Numbered from the stretch's first letter, positions 53,942-63,440 are shown. The stretch: DNA of 64,000 bases from UBA1429 sp964482225 (GCA_964482225.1 CAYZWT010000003.1:1-64000), one strand, 5' to 3'. The notes: generated by a model from the sequence alone, not told the origin. Made by a program: numbers and translations.

Positions 53942-55273
53942 TCAGCTCTCCTTGCGGCGGTCGTGCCCGCGAAAGCTGATGCGGATGGGCGTGCCCTCAA
54001 AGGGATACGCCTCGCGGATGCGGTTCTCCAGGTAGCGCTGGTAGCCAAAGTGCACCAGCTCTGGATCGTTGACGAAAAGGACAAAGGTGGGCGGGTCTAC
54101 GGCTGGCTGCGTGCCATAGTAGATGCGCAACTTGCGGCCCGCCATGGTCTGGGGCTGGCGCCGCGCCACGGCATCTCGGATGATGTCGTTGATCTGGGAG
54201 GTAGTGAGCCGCGCCCGCCGTTCCTGGTAAAGGCGCAGCACCAGGGGCATCAACCGGTGGGCGCGCTGGCCCGTGAGGGCCGAGATGAACACCACCGGCA
54301 CCCAGGGCATGAACTTGAGCTCCCTGCGCACATACTCTTCGTATTGTGCCAGGGTGTGGGTGTCCTTTTCCACCAGGTCCCACTTGTTCACCACCACGAT
54401 GACGCTCTTGGCCTCTTCGAGCACATAGCCCGCAATGTGGGCATCCTGGGCGGTCACGCCGGCGGTGCCGTCCAGCAGCAACAGGCTCACATCGGCGCGG
54501 CTGATGGCGCGCATGGAGCGGATGACGCTGTACTGCTCGATGCCCCGATCAATGCGCCCCCGCCGCCGAATGCCGGCGGTGTCTATCAGGGTGATCTCTT
54601 GGCCCTCGAAGACGATGCGCGTGTCAATGGCGTCGCGGGTGGTACCCGGGACCTCGCTGACGATCACACGCTCCTCGCCCAGCAGGCGGTTCAGCAGCGA
54701 GGACTTGCCCACGTTGGTGCGGCCCACCAACGCCACATGGATCGTCTCGTCTTCCTCGTCATCGGTGGGCGCCTGGGGCAGCAGTTCGATCAGGGCATCC
54801 AGTAGGTCGCCGGTGCCCAGGCCGCGCTCGGCGGAGACGGGCATCGGGTCGCCCAGGCCCAGGGCATGGAACTCGTAGAGTGCTAACTCGCGCTTGAGGT
54901 TATCGGCCTTGTTGGCCACCAACACCACCGGCTTGCCCGCCCGGCGCAGCAGGTCGGCGATCTCCTGGTCGGCCCCGATGAGCCCCTCGACAATGTCGGT
55001 GAGCATGACGATCACGTCGGCCTCGCGCATGGCGATCTCGGCCTGGGCGCGCACCTGCTCGGTGAGCCGGTCGGTGTCGCCCAGGATCAGGCCGCCCGTG
55101 TCTATCAGCGAAAAGGCGCGCCCCCCCCAATCCACGTCGCCATAGTGCCGGTCGCGGGTGGTGCCGGGGATATCCTCGACGATGGCCCGGCGCTCGCCGA
55201 TGAGCCGGTTGAAAAGGGTGGATTTGCCCACATTCGGGCGCCCCACCAGGGCGACGATCGGTTTCGCAACCAT
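53942..55273 (-). CDS. der: Ribosome-associated GTPase Der (EngA)
   Basis: The 443-aa protein has two consecutive Era-like GTPase domains, with GRPNVGKST (11-19) and GRTNVGKSS, each with a DTxG switch (LIDTGG, LIDTAGIRRRGRI) and a NKxD (VANKADN, VVNKWDL), and the C-terminal KH-like domain. Der assists assembly of the 50S ribosomal subunit. It is last in the likely six-gene operon starting near 60 kb. Confidence 0.95.
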   Translation of the reverse strand: MVAKPIVALVGRPNVGKSTLFNRLIGERRAIVEDIPGTTRDRHYGDVDWGGRAFSLIDTGGLILGDTDRLTEQVRAQAEIAMREADVIVMLTDIVEGLIGADQEIADLLRRAGKPVVLVANKADNLKRELALYEFHALGLGDPMPVSAERGLGTGDLLDALIELLPQAPTDDEEDETIHVALVGRTNVGKSSLLNRLLGEERVIVSEVPGTTRDAIDTRIVFEGQEITLIDTAGIRRRGRIDRGIEQYSVIRSMRAISRADVSLLLLDGTAGVTAQDAHIAGYVLEEAKSVIVVVNKWDLVEKDTHTLAQYEEYVRRELKFMPWVPVVFISALTGQRAHRLMPLVLRLYQERRARLTTSQINDIIRDAVARRQPQTMAGRKLRIYYGTQPAVDPPTFVLFVNDPELVHFGYQRYLENRIREAYPFEGTPIRISFRGHDRRKES

Positions 55274-55339
55274 CTTGCTGCTATCATCCTTTGGTATGCC
55301 GCGTGCAGGGCGATCCGTTCGCCCCGCACGGGCGCGTCT

Positions 55340-56689
55340 TTACGGTGTGGGACTGGGCCGCACGCTGGGCGTGGCCGCTGGTCTGGGCGTGGCCGTCGGC
55401 TGCGGCGTCGGCGTCAGTGTGGGCGCCGGCGTCGGCGTGGGCTGCTGCTCAATGGTCACCTCCACAAACTGGGGGATAATATCTCGCACCACCAGGTCTT
55501 GCAGGGCCGGCTGGCCCTCGATGATGATCTCGACCTGCGGGCGCACCTGGTGCGTCCCCACCCCAAGGCCGGACAGGTCCAGCACCGCGCTGAGGCGATC
55601 CGTCTGCAACTCATCCAGCAGCACCGCCGGCCCGGTGAGGAACACGTCTACCACAGGCACAAACTTGGTCACCAGCAGGCCCTCTTGTAGGCGTTGCACC
55701 CGCAGCGGCAGCTCGACTGTCGTGCCGCCCGTGATGGCGTCAATGCCCACGGTGACCAACACCTCGCCGGGCTGCCCCTCCTGCTCGCCCAGCACCGAGA
55801 CCCCCTCTGGCAGATCCAGTTCCATGCGAGCGGCGATCAGGCGGGTCGCGCCGGTAACATCCAGGTCGTTCTTGACATCCACCAGGCTGCCCATCGCCTC
55901 GATGATGGCGGGCGGCCCGACGACGGTTACGGTGGCGGGCGTCACGTTGACGCTGCTCACAAAATAGCCGCGCGCCGGCTGGCCCCTGGTGCGCACCCGC
56001 ACCGCCACCTCACGATAGTTCTCGCGGCGCTCGATGGCGAGCTGCACCCGCACCGATGCCGGTACGATCTGCACGCCCCGAATCACCTGGCCGGACTCGT
56101 CTCGGGCGACCAGCTCCACGCTGCGATCTATCGAGTTGCGCTGGTTGGCCACCGACACGACGCCCCTCACTTCGGCTACCCGGGCGATCTGCGAGGAGCC
56201 CCCCTGCAAGGTCACCTGCCGGGGCTCGACGACGGGATCGTAGGCCTGATAGCCCAGCGGCACCTCTTCCTTACCCTCGACCTCAACCTGTACCTCGTGC
56301 ACCTGCCGATCGGTGCGCTCCAGGCGCACATATACCGCCTGGGGGTGAACGCTCACCAGTGTTACCGTCGGATCCGAGACCGACACGGTGACGGGCACCA
56401 CGTGCATGCCCTCGTCCAGCTTGCTCCAATCCACCGTGACGGAAAAGTCAGAGGTGGTCAGGGCATCCCAACTCGAAGCAAAGGCGCGGATGCGCACACG
56501 CACGCTATCTACCGGCTCGTTGACCACTACCAGGTCCGTGGGCTCGTTGAGCACCTGGATCGGGATCTGGGTGGGGTAGAAATCCTCGCGCGGACGATCC
56601 GTCTGGTAGGTGGCGTTCACCCAGATGATCGTTCCGAGAATCAGCGCCAATATGGCGGTGCCGATTCGGTCCAGCAGCTCTTTGCGCAA
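55340..56689 (-). CDS. cdaR: YbbR-domain c-di-AMP cyclase regulator (CdaR-like)
   Basis: The 449-aa protein has one N-terminal membrane helix (IGTAILALILGTIIWV), several YbbR-type repeats such as VVVNEPVDSVRVRIRAFASSWDALTTSDFSVTVDWSKLDEG, and a Pro/Thr-rich tail (EQQPTPTPAPTLTPTP). CdaR binds the membrane cyclase CdaA and tunes c-di-AMP synthesis from outside the membrane. TTG 56689 is chosen because a GCGAGG lies nine bases upstream and the frame begins M-R-K-E-L-L-D-R; a longer frame would overlap cdaA. Confidence 0.85.
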   Translation of the reverse strand: MRKELLDRIGTAILALILGTIIWVNATYQTDRPREDFYPTQIPIQVLNEPTDLVVVNEPVDSVRVRIRAFASSWDALTTSDFSVTVDWSKLDEGMHVVPVTVSVSDPTVTLVSVHPQAVYVRLERTDRQVHEVQVEVEGKEEVPLGYQAYDPVVEPRQVTLQGGSSQIARVAEVRGVVSVANQRNSIDRSVELVARDESGQVIRGVQIVPASVRVQLAIERRENYREVAVRVRTRGQPARGYFVSSVNVTPATVTVVGPPAIIEAMGSLVDVKNDLDVTGATRLIAARMELDLPEGVSVLGEQEGQPGEVLVTVGIDAITGGTTVELPLRVQRLQEGLLVTKFVPVVDVFLTGPAVLLDELQTDRLSAVLDLSGLGVGTHQVRPQVEIIIEGQPALQDLVVRDIIPQFVEVTIEQQPTPTPAPTLTPTPQPTATPRPAATPSVRPSPTP

Positions 56690-56720
56690 TACGGTATACC
56701 TCGCTCTATGTATGCCCGGC

Positions 56721-57575
56721 TCAGGAGCGCTCGCGACTCTGCGGGCTGCCGCCTGGCGAGGAGCGCTGACGGTCTGCATCCTGGTCGCGCCGCCCATCGC
56801 GGCGGGGCCTCATGAGCGCCTGGAGCAACGTGCTGAGGCGGCGCTCGTCCAGATGGCGCACGATGCGGCCATTGCGCGCCATCGAGATGATGCCCGTTTC
56901 CTCCGAGACCACCACAACCACCGCGTCGGTTTGCTCCGTCATGCCCACGGCGGCCCGGTGGCGCGTGCCCAGATGCGCCTCAGAGACGATGGTCTCGGCC
57001 AAGGGCAGCACGCAACCTGCGGCCACGATATGGCTGCCTCGGATGATCACGGCGCCATCGTGCAGGGCCGTGCCCGGGTAAAAGATCGTCTGCAACAGGG
57101 GCGCCACCACCAGCCCATCCACGGCCACGCCGGTCTCGACATAGTCTTGCAGGCCCGTTTCGCGCTCGATGACGATCAGGGCGCCGTGGCGCTGCTCCGA
57201 CAGCCGGTAGCAGGCGGTGGCGATCTCGGCCACCACGCGATCGAGCTGCACCTCACGCGGGGCAGACCAAAGGGCCAGGCCGCCGGCGCGGCCCAGGCGA
57301 TCAAAGGCGCGGCGCAGTTCGGGTTGCAGGATGATGGCCACCACAACCAATAGCGCCTGGCCCGTGCTCTTGAGCAGCCAATTAAAGGCCGTCAATTCGG
57401 CGACGCTGCCGAACAGCGACACAGCCAGCGCCATCAAAATGACTCCGCGCAAGAGCTGCACCGCCTGGGTGCCCTGCACCATGATCAGCACGCCATAGAC
57501 GATGCCCGCCACGAGCAGGATATCAATCAAACTGCGCAGGTCTAGCTTGGAGAGCAGCCAAAGAACATTGGCCAC
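56721..57575 (-). CDS. cdaA: Diadenylate cyclase CdaA
   Basis: The 284-aa protein has three N-terminal membrane helices and the DAC catalytic core with LHDGAVII (Asp173-Gly-Ala) and GTRHRAAVG (Arg205-His-Arg), the ATP-binding and catalytic motifs. It makes c-di-AMP from two ATP. Its gene lies six bases after argF and just before cdaR. The C-terminal 30 residues are Arg-rich and extend beyond the usual length. Confidence 0.95.
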   Translation of the reverse strand: MANVLWLLSKLDLRSLIDILLVAGIVYGVLIMVQGTQAVQLLRGVILMALAVSLFGSVAELTAFNWLLKSTGQALLVVVAIILQPELRRAFDRLGRAGGLALWSAPREVQLDRVVAEIATACYRLSEQRHGALIVIERETGLQDYVETGVAVDGLVVAPLLQTIFYPGTALHDGAVIIRGSHIVAAGCVLPLAETIVSEAHLGTRHRAAVGMTEQTDAVVVVVSEETGIISMARNGRIVRHLDERRLSTLLQALMRPRRDGRRDQDADRQRSSPGGSPQSRERS

Positions 57576-57581
57576 GGAACT

Positions 57582-58505
57582 CTAGTCCTCCAATACGTGC
57601 ACCAGAATCGCCTTCTGAGCGTGCAGCCGGTTCTCGGCTTGGTCAAACAGCCACGAAAGCGGCCCATCCGCGACGGCGTCGGTGATTTCTTGGCCGCGAT
57701 GGGCGGGCAGGCAGTGCATCACCCCGACGACGGAGCGTCCCTGGGCGAGCAGTTGCTCGTTGATCTGAAAAGGCGGAAAGACCTGGCTGCGTCTGGCCGA
57801 CTCTTCCTCCTGGCCCATGCTCGTCCATGTGTCGGTATAGAGCACGTCCGCTGCTCGCACAGCCTCGATAGGATCATCTGTCAGACGTATGCTGCCGCCG
57901 GATCGTTCCGCCAGCGCCTCCGCCTGGGCCACCGCTGCGGGCAGGGGGCGATAGCCCGCCGGAGTGGCGCCCACCACGTGCATGCCCAACAGCGCTCCGC
58001 CCACCAGCAGCGAGTGCAGCACATTGTTGCCATCGCCCAGGTAGACGAGGCGCACGCCGCGCAGTTCGCCGAGCTTTTCCTGGATGGTGAGGAGATCGGC
58101 CATGGCCTGGCAGGGGTGGCTGTAATCCGACAGGCCGTTGATGACGGGCACGGAGGCCCAGCGGGCGAGCCCCACCACGTCCGAGTGAGCGAACACGCGC
58201 GCCATGATGGCGTCCACATAGCGGCTCAGCACGCGCGCGGCATCGGGGATGCTCTCGCGCTCGCCCAGCCGGATCTCGTCGGGCGAGAGGTAAAGGGCGT
58301 GGCCCCCTAGCTGGTACATGCCCACGTCGAACGAGGCGCGGGTGCGCAACGAAGGCTTTTGAAAGACCATGGCCAGGCTGCGTCCGGCGAGCAGCGGCCT
58401 GCCGCGACCGGCCTTTTGGTCGGCCTTGAGCTCTGCCGCGAGGCGCAACAGGTTGGTGATCTGCGCGGCATCCAGATCGGCAAGATCCACAAAATCACGC
58501 TTCAC
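57582..58505 (-). CDS. argF: Ornithine carbamoyltransferase
   Basis: The 307-aa enzyme has the carbamoyl-phosphate motif (family STRTR, here SLRTRASF), HPCQAMADLLTI, the ornithine-side DTWTSMGQE and HCLPAHRGQEI. It makes citrulline from ornithine and carbamoyl phosphate. The first position of the STRTR box is Leu instead of Thr, a substitution tolerated in some members. It belongs to the cdaA-cdaR-der transcript. Confidence 0.95.
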   Translation of the reverse strand: MKRDFVDLADLDAAQITNLLRLAAELKADQKAGRGRPLLAGRSLAMVFQKPSLRTRASFDVGMYQLGGHALYLSPDEIRLGERESIPDAARVLSRYVDAIMARVFAHSDVVGLARWASVPVINGLSDYSHPCQAMADLLTIQEKLGELRGVRLVYLGDGNNVLHSLLVGGALLGMHVVGATPAGYRPLPAAVAQAEALAERSGGSIRLTDDPIEAVRAADVLYTDTWTSMGQEEESARRSQVFPPFQINEQLLAQGRSVVGVMHCLPAHRGQEITDAVADGPLSWLFDQAENRLHAQKAILVHVLED

Positions 58506-58548
58506 GATGCGTCTCCTCCCTGGCGCGCCTCACCTATCAGGCGCCCAA

Positions 58549-59241
58549 TCATTCGATGTCGGGCTTGACCGCCCAGATCAGGTCGTAATCCACCTGCCAA
58601 CGCTGGCTGTTGATCTCGGCCAGGCCCTCTTGCGCCAAAAGGGCCTCCATGCGGCCCCGGCGGCAGTGGCGGCCCGGGAACAACCAGGCTTCGAGCCCCA
58701 CCCGGTTCGAGACGAGCAGCACGCCCCCGGGCCTGAGCACGCGCGCCATCTCGCGGATCACCTGCCTCGGATCGCCCATGAACTCGAGCGCCTCCAGACA
58801 GGTCGCGGCGTCCAGGCTCGCGCTGGCGAACATCAGGCGGTGGGCGTCGCCCTGGACGAGCCAGGCTGGCTCAGGCGCGCCGGGTTCTATGCGCGAGTCA
58901 AGGTCCGTCTGCGCCTGGCGCAGCATGGGCAGCGAGTGATCCACACCGATCAGGATCGCATCCAGATCGCTCAAACCCACCAGGGCCAGCAACGTGCGTC
59001 CTGTGCCGGTGGCCACATCCAGCATCCTGGCGCCCGGAATCCGCTCCAGCATCTCGACCAGCGGCGCCCCGACAAAGCGCACCTCGTCCACAAAGCCGAA
59101 TGACTTGATGGCGTTATAGCGCCTGGCCGTCCAATCATATAGTAAAACCACGATGCGGGTGCCAAGATACGTGCCCTCGGTCGTGATCAGCAGCCAATAG
59201 ATGATGGCTGCCAGAGCCAGCGCCATAAGCCCGATCCACAT
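58549..59241 (-). CDS. Membrane-anchored class I SAM-dependent methyltransferase
   Basis: The 230-aa protein has an N-terminal membrane helix (MWIGLMALALAAIIYWLLI), then MLDVATGTGRTLLALVG for cofactor binding and VLRPGGVLLVSNRVG, typical of the UbiE-like group. The ATG at 59241 overlaps the preceding stop by one base (TGATG). The target is unknown, perhaps a quinone or membrane lipid. Confidence 0.8.
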   Translation of the reverse strand: MWIGLMALALAAIIYWLLITTEGTYLGTRIVVLLYDWTARRYNAIKSFGFVDEVRFVGAPLVEMLERIPGARMLDVATGTGRTLLALVGLSDLDAILIGVDHSLPMLRQAQTDLDSRIEPGAPEPAWLVQGDAHRLMFASASLDAATCLEALEFMGDPRQVIREMARVLRPGGVLLVSNRVGLEAWLFPGRHCRRGRMEALLAQEGLAEINSQRWQVDYDLIWAVKPDIE

Positions 59242-59978
59242 CAGACCAGGGCGCCCCAATGGGTCGTCGCGACGGCCACCAACAGCCAGGTCCCGAGCCA
59301 GCCGAGGTTCAGCAGCGTCTCCGTCAGGCCCTGTTGGCGCGGGGAGAGGCGGTACAGGTCATCGGCCAGCCCTGTGACGGCCACCAGGCCACCCAGCAAA
59401 GGCTGTCGCGCTGCCAGCAGCATGCCGGCCCAGGCTGCCCAGACCAACCGCGTGGCCCACAGTGTGACCCGGCCGGGCGCCGTTCGGTATCGCAGCCGGA
59501 GCCAGGTGCCCAGTCCGGCGGCCAGGCCCAGGAGCAGCAAGGGGCTCTGCCACGGGGCGGTGCGCGCCAGGCCCAACAACCAGGCGATCAGCACTTGCAG
59601 CCCAACCAGCAGGGGCGCCGCGTCACGCTCCGGGCTGCGCGCGCCCCCCAGCGCTGCAATCGCCCCCAGCACCAGGCCGCCGGCCGTGAGATAGCGGATC
59701 GGGCCACCGAACCAGCCGGCGATGAGCACCGCCAAAGCGCCGCAAATCGCCGCCGTCAAGAGCCCGCGCCAGCCATCCCTGTGCGCCGATGCCGCCCAAG
59801 GCAGGCCGCTGGAGGCATCGAGCAGACCTGCCAGGTAGGCGCCCAGGGCAAGATCGGCCAGCACCCAGAGGGCCAGCAACTCCAGAGCGCCGCCCTGCGC
59901 CGCAAACAGGCCGCCAACCAGCGTTCCGGCCAGCAGGGCGCAGATCGCATAGCCGCTTGGTCTCAGAGTGATGCGCAA
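59241..59978 (-). CDS. Multi-pass membrane protein, unknown
   Basis: The 245-aa protein has about seven hydrophobic segments, but I recognise no family. The start is set at TTG 59978, with GGAGAG six bases upstream. The longer frame from 60038 begins inside a TATAAT promoter element and cannot be the translated start. It is the first gene of the probable six-gene operon. Confidence 0.6.
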   Translation of the reverse strand: MRITLRPSGYAICALLAGTLVGGLFAAQGGALELLALWVLADLALGAYLAGLLDASSGLPWAASAHRDGWRGLLTAAICGALAVLIAGWFGGPIRYLTAGGLVLGAIAALGGARSPERDAAPLLVGLQVLIAWLLGLARTAPWQSPLLLLGLAAGLGTWLRLRYRTAPGRVTLWATRLVWAAWAGMLLAARQPLLGGLVAVTGLADDLYRLSPRQQGLTETLLNLGWLGTWLLVAVATTHWGALV

Positions 59979-60037
59979 GGGACGCTCTCCAGGGCCGGGA
60001 TGGGTAACGCGATTGAGAAACGCACCATAACCTGGCA

Positions 60038-60066
60038 ATTATAGCACCAGGCTGGCCCTGTGCCTA
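60038..60066 (-). promoter_or_regulatory. Promoter of the membrane protein-argF-cdaA-der operon
   Basis: A perfect minus-strand TATAAT (60043-60038) is preceded, at 17 bases, by TAGGCA (60066-60061). It gives a leader of about 55 nt to TTG 59978. Confidence 0.5.
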
Positions 60067-60116
60067 ACGCGCGGGGAAGAGGGGGCACGGCGCCGGCTCG
60101 CGCCGGAGGGGAGGGA

Positions 60117-60488
60117 TCACCCTTGCTCCGCAATGATCTCGACATCCACGGCGCGCGGCCCTTTGTCGGTGAACTGGACCAGGTAGCTGACCCGCATCCC
60201 TGGCGCTGGACGGGTGCGGCCTGCATCGCGCAGATCCGAGGCATGCACAAACAGGCTGGAGGCATTCGCCCCTTTGATAAAGCCATAGCCGCGCTGGCGG
60301 TTGTACCAATCCACCTGCCCTGTATGGCGGCGGCTGAGCCGTTCCAGGGCGCGGCAGGCGGGGCAGTCGCTCGGAAGATCATGCTGCCCTTTGCTATAGC
60401 GCCGGCGCTGCTCCTCGGCTGTGTACAGGAACCGGTGGCGGCATACGCGGCAGAGCAGATAGAGGTCCTTGAGAGGGAGATCGGGCAC
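60117..60488 (-). CDS. Zinc-ribbon cold-shock-domain protein
   Basis: The 123-aa protein has an N-terminal zinc-binding region (LLCRVCRHRFLY and later CPACRALERL) and a cold-shock domain (GQVDWYNRQRGYGFIKGANASSLFVHASDLRDAG) with the RNP1 motif GYGFI. It should bind single-stranded RNA or DNA. GTG 60488 follows AGGAG by seven bases. The Cys pairs at the N-terminus are an unusual addition to the fold. Confidence 0.8.
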   Translation of the reverse strand: MPDLPLKDLYLLCRVCRHRFLYTAEEQRRRYSKGQHDLPSDCPACRALERLSRRHTGQVDWYNRQRGYGFIKGANASSLFVHASDLRDAGRTRPAPGMRVSYLVQFTDKGPRAVDVEIIAEQG

Positions 60489-60681
60489 GGCGGCGCTCCT
60501 GTGGCAGTGGGCATTCAACGCTGACGCCCCGGATTATAGGCGGGGCTGCGCCCCTGTCAATGCTCGCGGCAGGGCAGGCGCATGAGGCCCAGTGCATTAC
60601 GCGGTAGGCGTTGCTCCGGCTCGTTGTCAGGCGCTCTACCACAACCTAGACTTGACGCCATGCTGACTTGTGCCTCGGTGA

Positions 60682-60710
60682 TTGCGTTATTCGGGATCCG
60701 AGGTTACAAT
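60682..60710 (+). promoter_or_regulatory. Promoter of the toxin-antitoxin pair
   Basis: TTGCGT (60682-60687) and TACAAT (60705-60710) are 17 bases apart, just upstream of the antitoxin start. Confidence 0.6.
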
Positions 60711-60737
60711 AACGCTGACGCAGGGGAGGAACGCATT

Positions 60738-61037
60738 ATGGACAAGCTTACCAAGGTTGATTGGGAGATTGAACAACTGGTCAGGTCACGCCTGTTCCCC
60801 GACCAGCAGGCAGTCATGCGCAGCGCGATGCGCGCCCTCTTCCAGGCTCGCCCCGGACTGAGACTGGATATGGTTGTGAGCGCCTACACGGCAGGCGACA
60901 TTAGCCTGGGCAAGGCCGCCGAGCTGCTGGGCGTTTCGCAGGAAGAGATGAAGGACATCCTCGCTGAGAGCGGCGCTGCCGTGCATCTGGGACCGCGCAC
61001 TGCGGAGGAAGCCCTGCAAGACGCAGAGAATGCCTGA
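60738..61037 (+). CDS. UPF0175-type antitoxin
   Basis: The 99-aa protein ends VSAYTAGDISLGKAAELLGVSQEEMKDILAESG, the HTH-like core of the UPF0175 family, which pairs with PIN-like toxins. ATG 60738 follows GGGGAGGA. It overlaps the toxin gene by eight bases, giving coupled expression, and should bind and silence the toxin and its own promoter. Confidence 0.8.
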   Translation: MDKLTKVDWEIEQLVRSRLFPDQQAVMRSAMRALFQARPGLRLDMVVSAYTAGDISLGKAAELLGVSQEEMKDILAESGAAVHLGPRTAEEALQDAENA

Positions 61038-61539
61038 CTATATCTTTGATACGACAGTCCTCTCGAATCTGGCAGCCGTGGAGCGTGTGGACCTGCTTGA
61101 GCGGCGCTATCGCCAGGTGGCGTTTACGACCATCGAGGTTGCTGACGAGCTGAGGAGGGGCTTCCAAGGTGGATACAACTACCTGGAGGCTGTGCTGCTC
61201 CAGATTCAGGCTCTCAGCCCGTACGGCTGGCTCCGTATCGCGTCTCCCAAAACCACAACTGAACTCCAACTGCGTTCCGAGTTCGACCTCTTGTTGGATC
61301 CTGGTGAGGCATCCTGTCTGGCCCTGGCCGTCTCGCGAGATCTGATTCTGGTTACGGATGATCTGGCAGCGCGCAAGGTGGCTCGAGAACGAGATGTGCG
61401 GCTAACGGGCACTCTGGGCATACTGATTACGCTCGTGCGCGAAGGGTCGCTTTCGCTCGCCGAGGGCAACGAGATTCTCGCCAGGATGATTGCGCTGCGC
61501 TACCATTCTCCGCTGAATCGGCTTGACGAGCTCGTCTAG
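61030..61539 (+). CDS. PIN-like (DUF3368/VapC-type) ribonuclease toxin
   Basis: The 169-aa protein has a PIN-type fold with YIFDTTVLSNLAAVERVDLL (acidic residue of the active site), LDPGEASCLALAVSR and LVTDDLAARKVARERDVRLTGTLGILITL. Such toxins cut RNA when free of antitoxin. It overlaps the antitoxin gene by eight bases. Confidence 0.82.
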   Translation: MPDYIFDTTVLSNLAAVERVDLLERRYRQVAFTTIEVADELRRGFQGGYNYLEAVLLQIQALSPYGWLRIASPKTTTELQLRSEFDLLLDPGEASCLALAVSRDLILVTDDLAARKVARERDVRLTGTLGILITLVREGSLSLAEGNEILARMIALRYHSPLNRLDELV

Positions 61540-61630
61540 CGGGCACTTGCGCTGTGTGCTGTGTCCCCCGGCCTTTGCCCTGGGGTCTGCGACCCGCACC
61601 CCGGCGCGAACGTTAGGCGGCGCCACCTTG

Positions 61631-62224
61631 CTACCACACCTCCCCAGGCCGCCACTCGACGGATAGGGGCGCATCCAGGTCCAGCGCGGGCGTGCGGGGC
61701 AGGCGCAGGATCATGACGCCCTCCTCGACGCAGGGCTCCAGGCCGCCGGGGGTGCGGGCGTAGAGGGTTCCGCGCCACAGCTCCCAGCCCAGGCGCGCGT
61801 AATAGCCCACGCTGCCCGTGCACAGGGCGCCCAGGTCATAGTCCTGGATCGCGGCGGCCAGGCGGCCCAGAACAGCGCTCCCCAGGCCGCGCCGCTGCAT
61901 GGCCGGCTCGGTGGCCATCCCCTCCACATAGGCACAGCGCAGCAGCGGTCCGTCGCCCTGCTGGAGCAGGCGGGCCACCCACAGGGCGTGGCTGGCCAGG
62001 ACGCCATCCTGGTAGGCCAGGACGTGGGTGGGGTGGGGGAACAACTCCAGGAAGGGGCGATAGTCCTCCTCAAAGGCGCGGGAGCAGAGGGCGATGATGG
62101 CCTCGCGCTCGGTGTGGGAGAGCCCTGCGGCGGGGACAACGCGGAGGATGAGGGCTCTATCAAGCAAAGTCTTGGGGTCGTCGAGTATGATCACCCTGGT
62201 TGAGGTCGAGCCATGTCTTGACAC
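61631..62224 (-). CDS. GNAT acetyltransferase of the AAC(2')-I type
   Basis: The 197-aa protein matches aminoglycoside 2'-N-acetyltransferase-like GNAT proteins: an AYVEGMATEPAMQRRGLGSAVLGRL cofactor motif, YDLGALCTGSVGYYARLGWELWRGTLYARTPGG and an LRVVPAAGLSHTERE start. True drug resistance is not proven; similar proteins occur in soil and water bacteria. A GTG at 62224 and one at 62194 are both possible starts, with no strong ribosome site. Confidence 0.75.
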   Translation of the reverse strand: MSRHGSTSTRVIILDDPKTLLDRALILRVVPAAGLSHTEREAIIALCSRAFEEDYRPFLELFPHPTHVLAYQDGVLASHALWVARLLQQGDGPLLRCAYVEGMATEPAMQRRGLGSAVLGRLAAAIQDYDLGALCTGSVGYYARLGWELWRGTLYARTPGGLEPCVEEGVMILRLPRTPALDLDAPLSVEWRPGEVW

Positions 62225-62231
62225 TGGCGGC

Positions 62232-63143
62232 TCACATGAGCACGTGAACAGCGATATCCCATACCTCCGCTTGCTCGGGATGAGAGCTGCCGCCCGCGCA
62301 CCGAAAGCCTATGCTCCCGCGAGAGTTCCCCAAGAAAGATGAATCGTCAAAAACGAGTCCGCCGTTGATGAACATACGGACACGCTTGCCCGTCACGACT
62401 ACGGAACACGTGAAGGGGCTTTGAACGCTACACTCGTGGCGAACTGTGAAGAAGTTCGCGTCCCACTCTGGCCCGACTGAAGCTATGCGCCGACGGTGAG
62501 GCCGTACGTATTCTGGGGTGATCTGAAGCATTTCATAGTTTTCTCTGTCTATTGCCCGAATAATCACTCCCATGTTACGCGAAACTACCCTGGCACTGAA
62601 GCTGAAAATGAGGTCTTGCCAATTCCTACCATCTCGCAAGATGCCGCCGCGATCGGACTGGCCAACGAGTAATACACCATTCTCTACGCGCCAGTTCCCG
62701 TCACAGTCCCATCTTGCCAGATCAATGAACTGGTCGGAAAAGGCTCCTACAGGTAGTGTCTGAGCGTTAGCATGCGTGCGGAGTCGGACATCATGGTGAA
62801 ACCAGCCAAAGACTAGAAGGGCAAGTAGCGCAACAAAGGCTGACAGAAGCCAGCCAGGTACTACATGCCCCGTGACGAAAAAGGCGGCCAGCTCGTTGCG
62901 CGTTGACCAGACGAGGACTGCGGCTGAGATCGCAGACACGATTGCCAGAAGGGCCTTCCTGTGGCGCCAGAGTTTAGCCCTTCTCGGCCAGACAGTCATG
63001 TAAACGAACAACGCCGCAGACACTAGTGCAATCGGTTTTCGCCAAGTCCAAAGAAAGTGCAAGGCGCTTTCTCGTCGAACAAGCCAGGGGACGAATGTTA
63101 TCACAGCTTGTACTACGAGCTTGATGATCTCTCCTTTTGACAA
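62232..63143 (-). CDS. Membrane protein with LamG-like C-terminal domain
   Basis: The 303-aa protein has about four membrane helices (residues 1 to about 120) and a beta-sandwich domain starting FSDQFIDLARWDCDGNWRVENGVLLVGQ, as in LamG/DUF1080-type domains. No catalytic motif is visible. The gene is clearly lower in GC than its neighbours, which suggests recent acquisition. Start TTG 63143 has GAGGTGA five bases upstream. Confidence 0.65.
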   Translation of the reverse strand: MSKGEIIKLVVQAVITFVPWLVRRESALHFLWTWRKPIALVSAALFVYMTVWPRRAKLWRHRKALLAIVSAISAAVLVWSTRNELAAFFVTGHVVPGWLLSAFVALLALLVFGWFHHDVRLRTHANAQTLPVGAFSDQFIDLARWDCDGNWRVENGVLLVGQSDRGGILRDGRNWQDLIFSFSARVVSRNMGVIIRAIDRENYEMLQITPEYVRPHRRRIASVGPEWDANFFTVRHECSVQSPFTCSVVVTGKRVRMFINGGLVFDDSSFLGNSRGSIGFRCAGGSSHPEQAEVWDIAVHVLM

Positions 63144-63440
63144 CGATCACCTCACAAGTGCGGTTCTTTGTTGAGCGCTTGCGGCCGCAAGGTGCTTGAC
63201 GGCCATCTGACTCTACGCATACACATCAACTGGCGCGCAGATAGGGATACTACGGACTCTGTTCTCTACAGGGGAGCCGCCTGCCGCTATCCGCATTCTA
63301 TGACGGTCGAGGCAGATATGTCAAACCGTTTTTATGCCACCTCTCCCCCATCACCGCTCAACCCTCTGTCTCCCCTGCGCCAAGCATCCCCGCCGAATAG
63401 CTGACCAGGATGTTGGCACCCAGCAACACGCGCATGGCGG
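63144..63440. other. Intergenic region, lower GC
   Basis: About 300 bases upstream of the membrane protein gene without a supportable gene. A 14-bp palindrome CTTGCGGCCGCAAG (63178-63191) is the only clear structure. Confidence 0.5.

Noticed and set aside
60038..60038. TTG at 60038 as the start of the membrane protein
   Set aside because: It lies inside a perfect TATAAT promoter element; TTG 59978 has a good ribosome site and follows the predicted transcript start.
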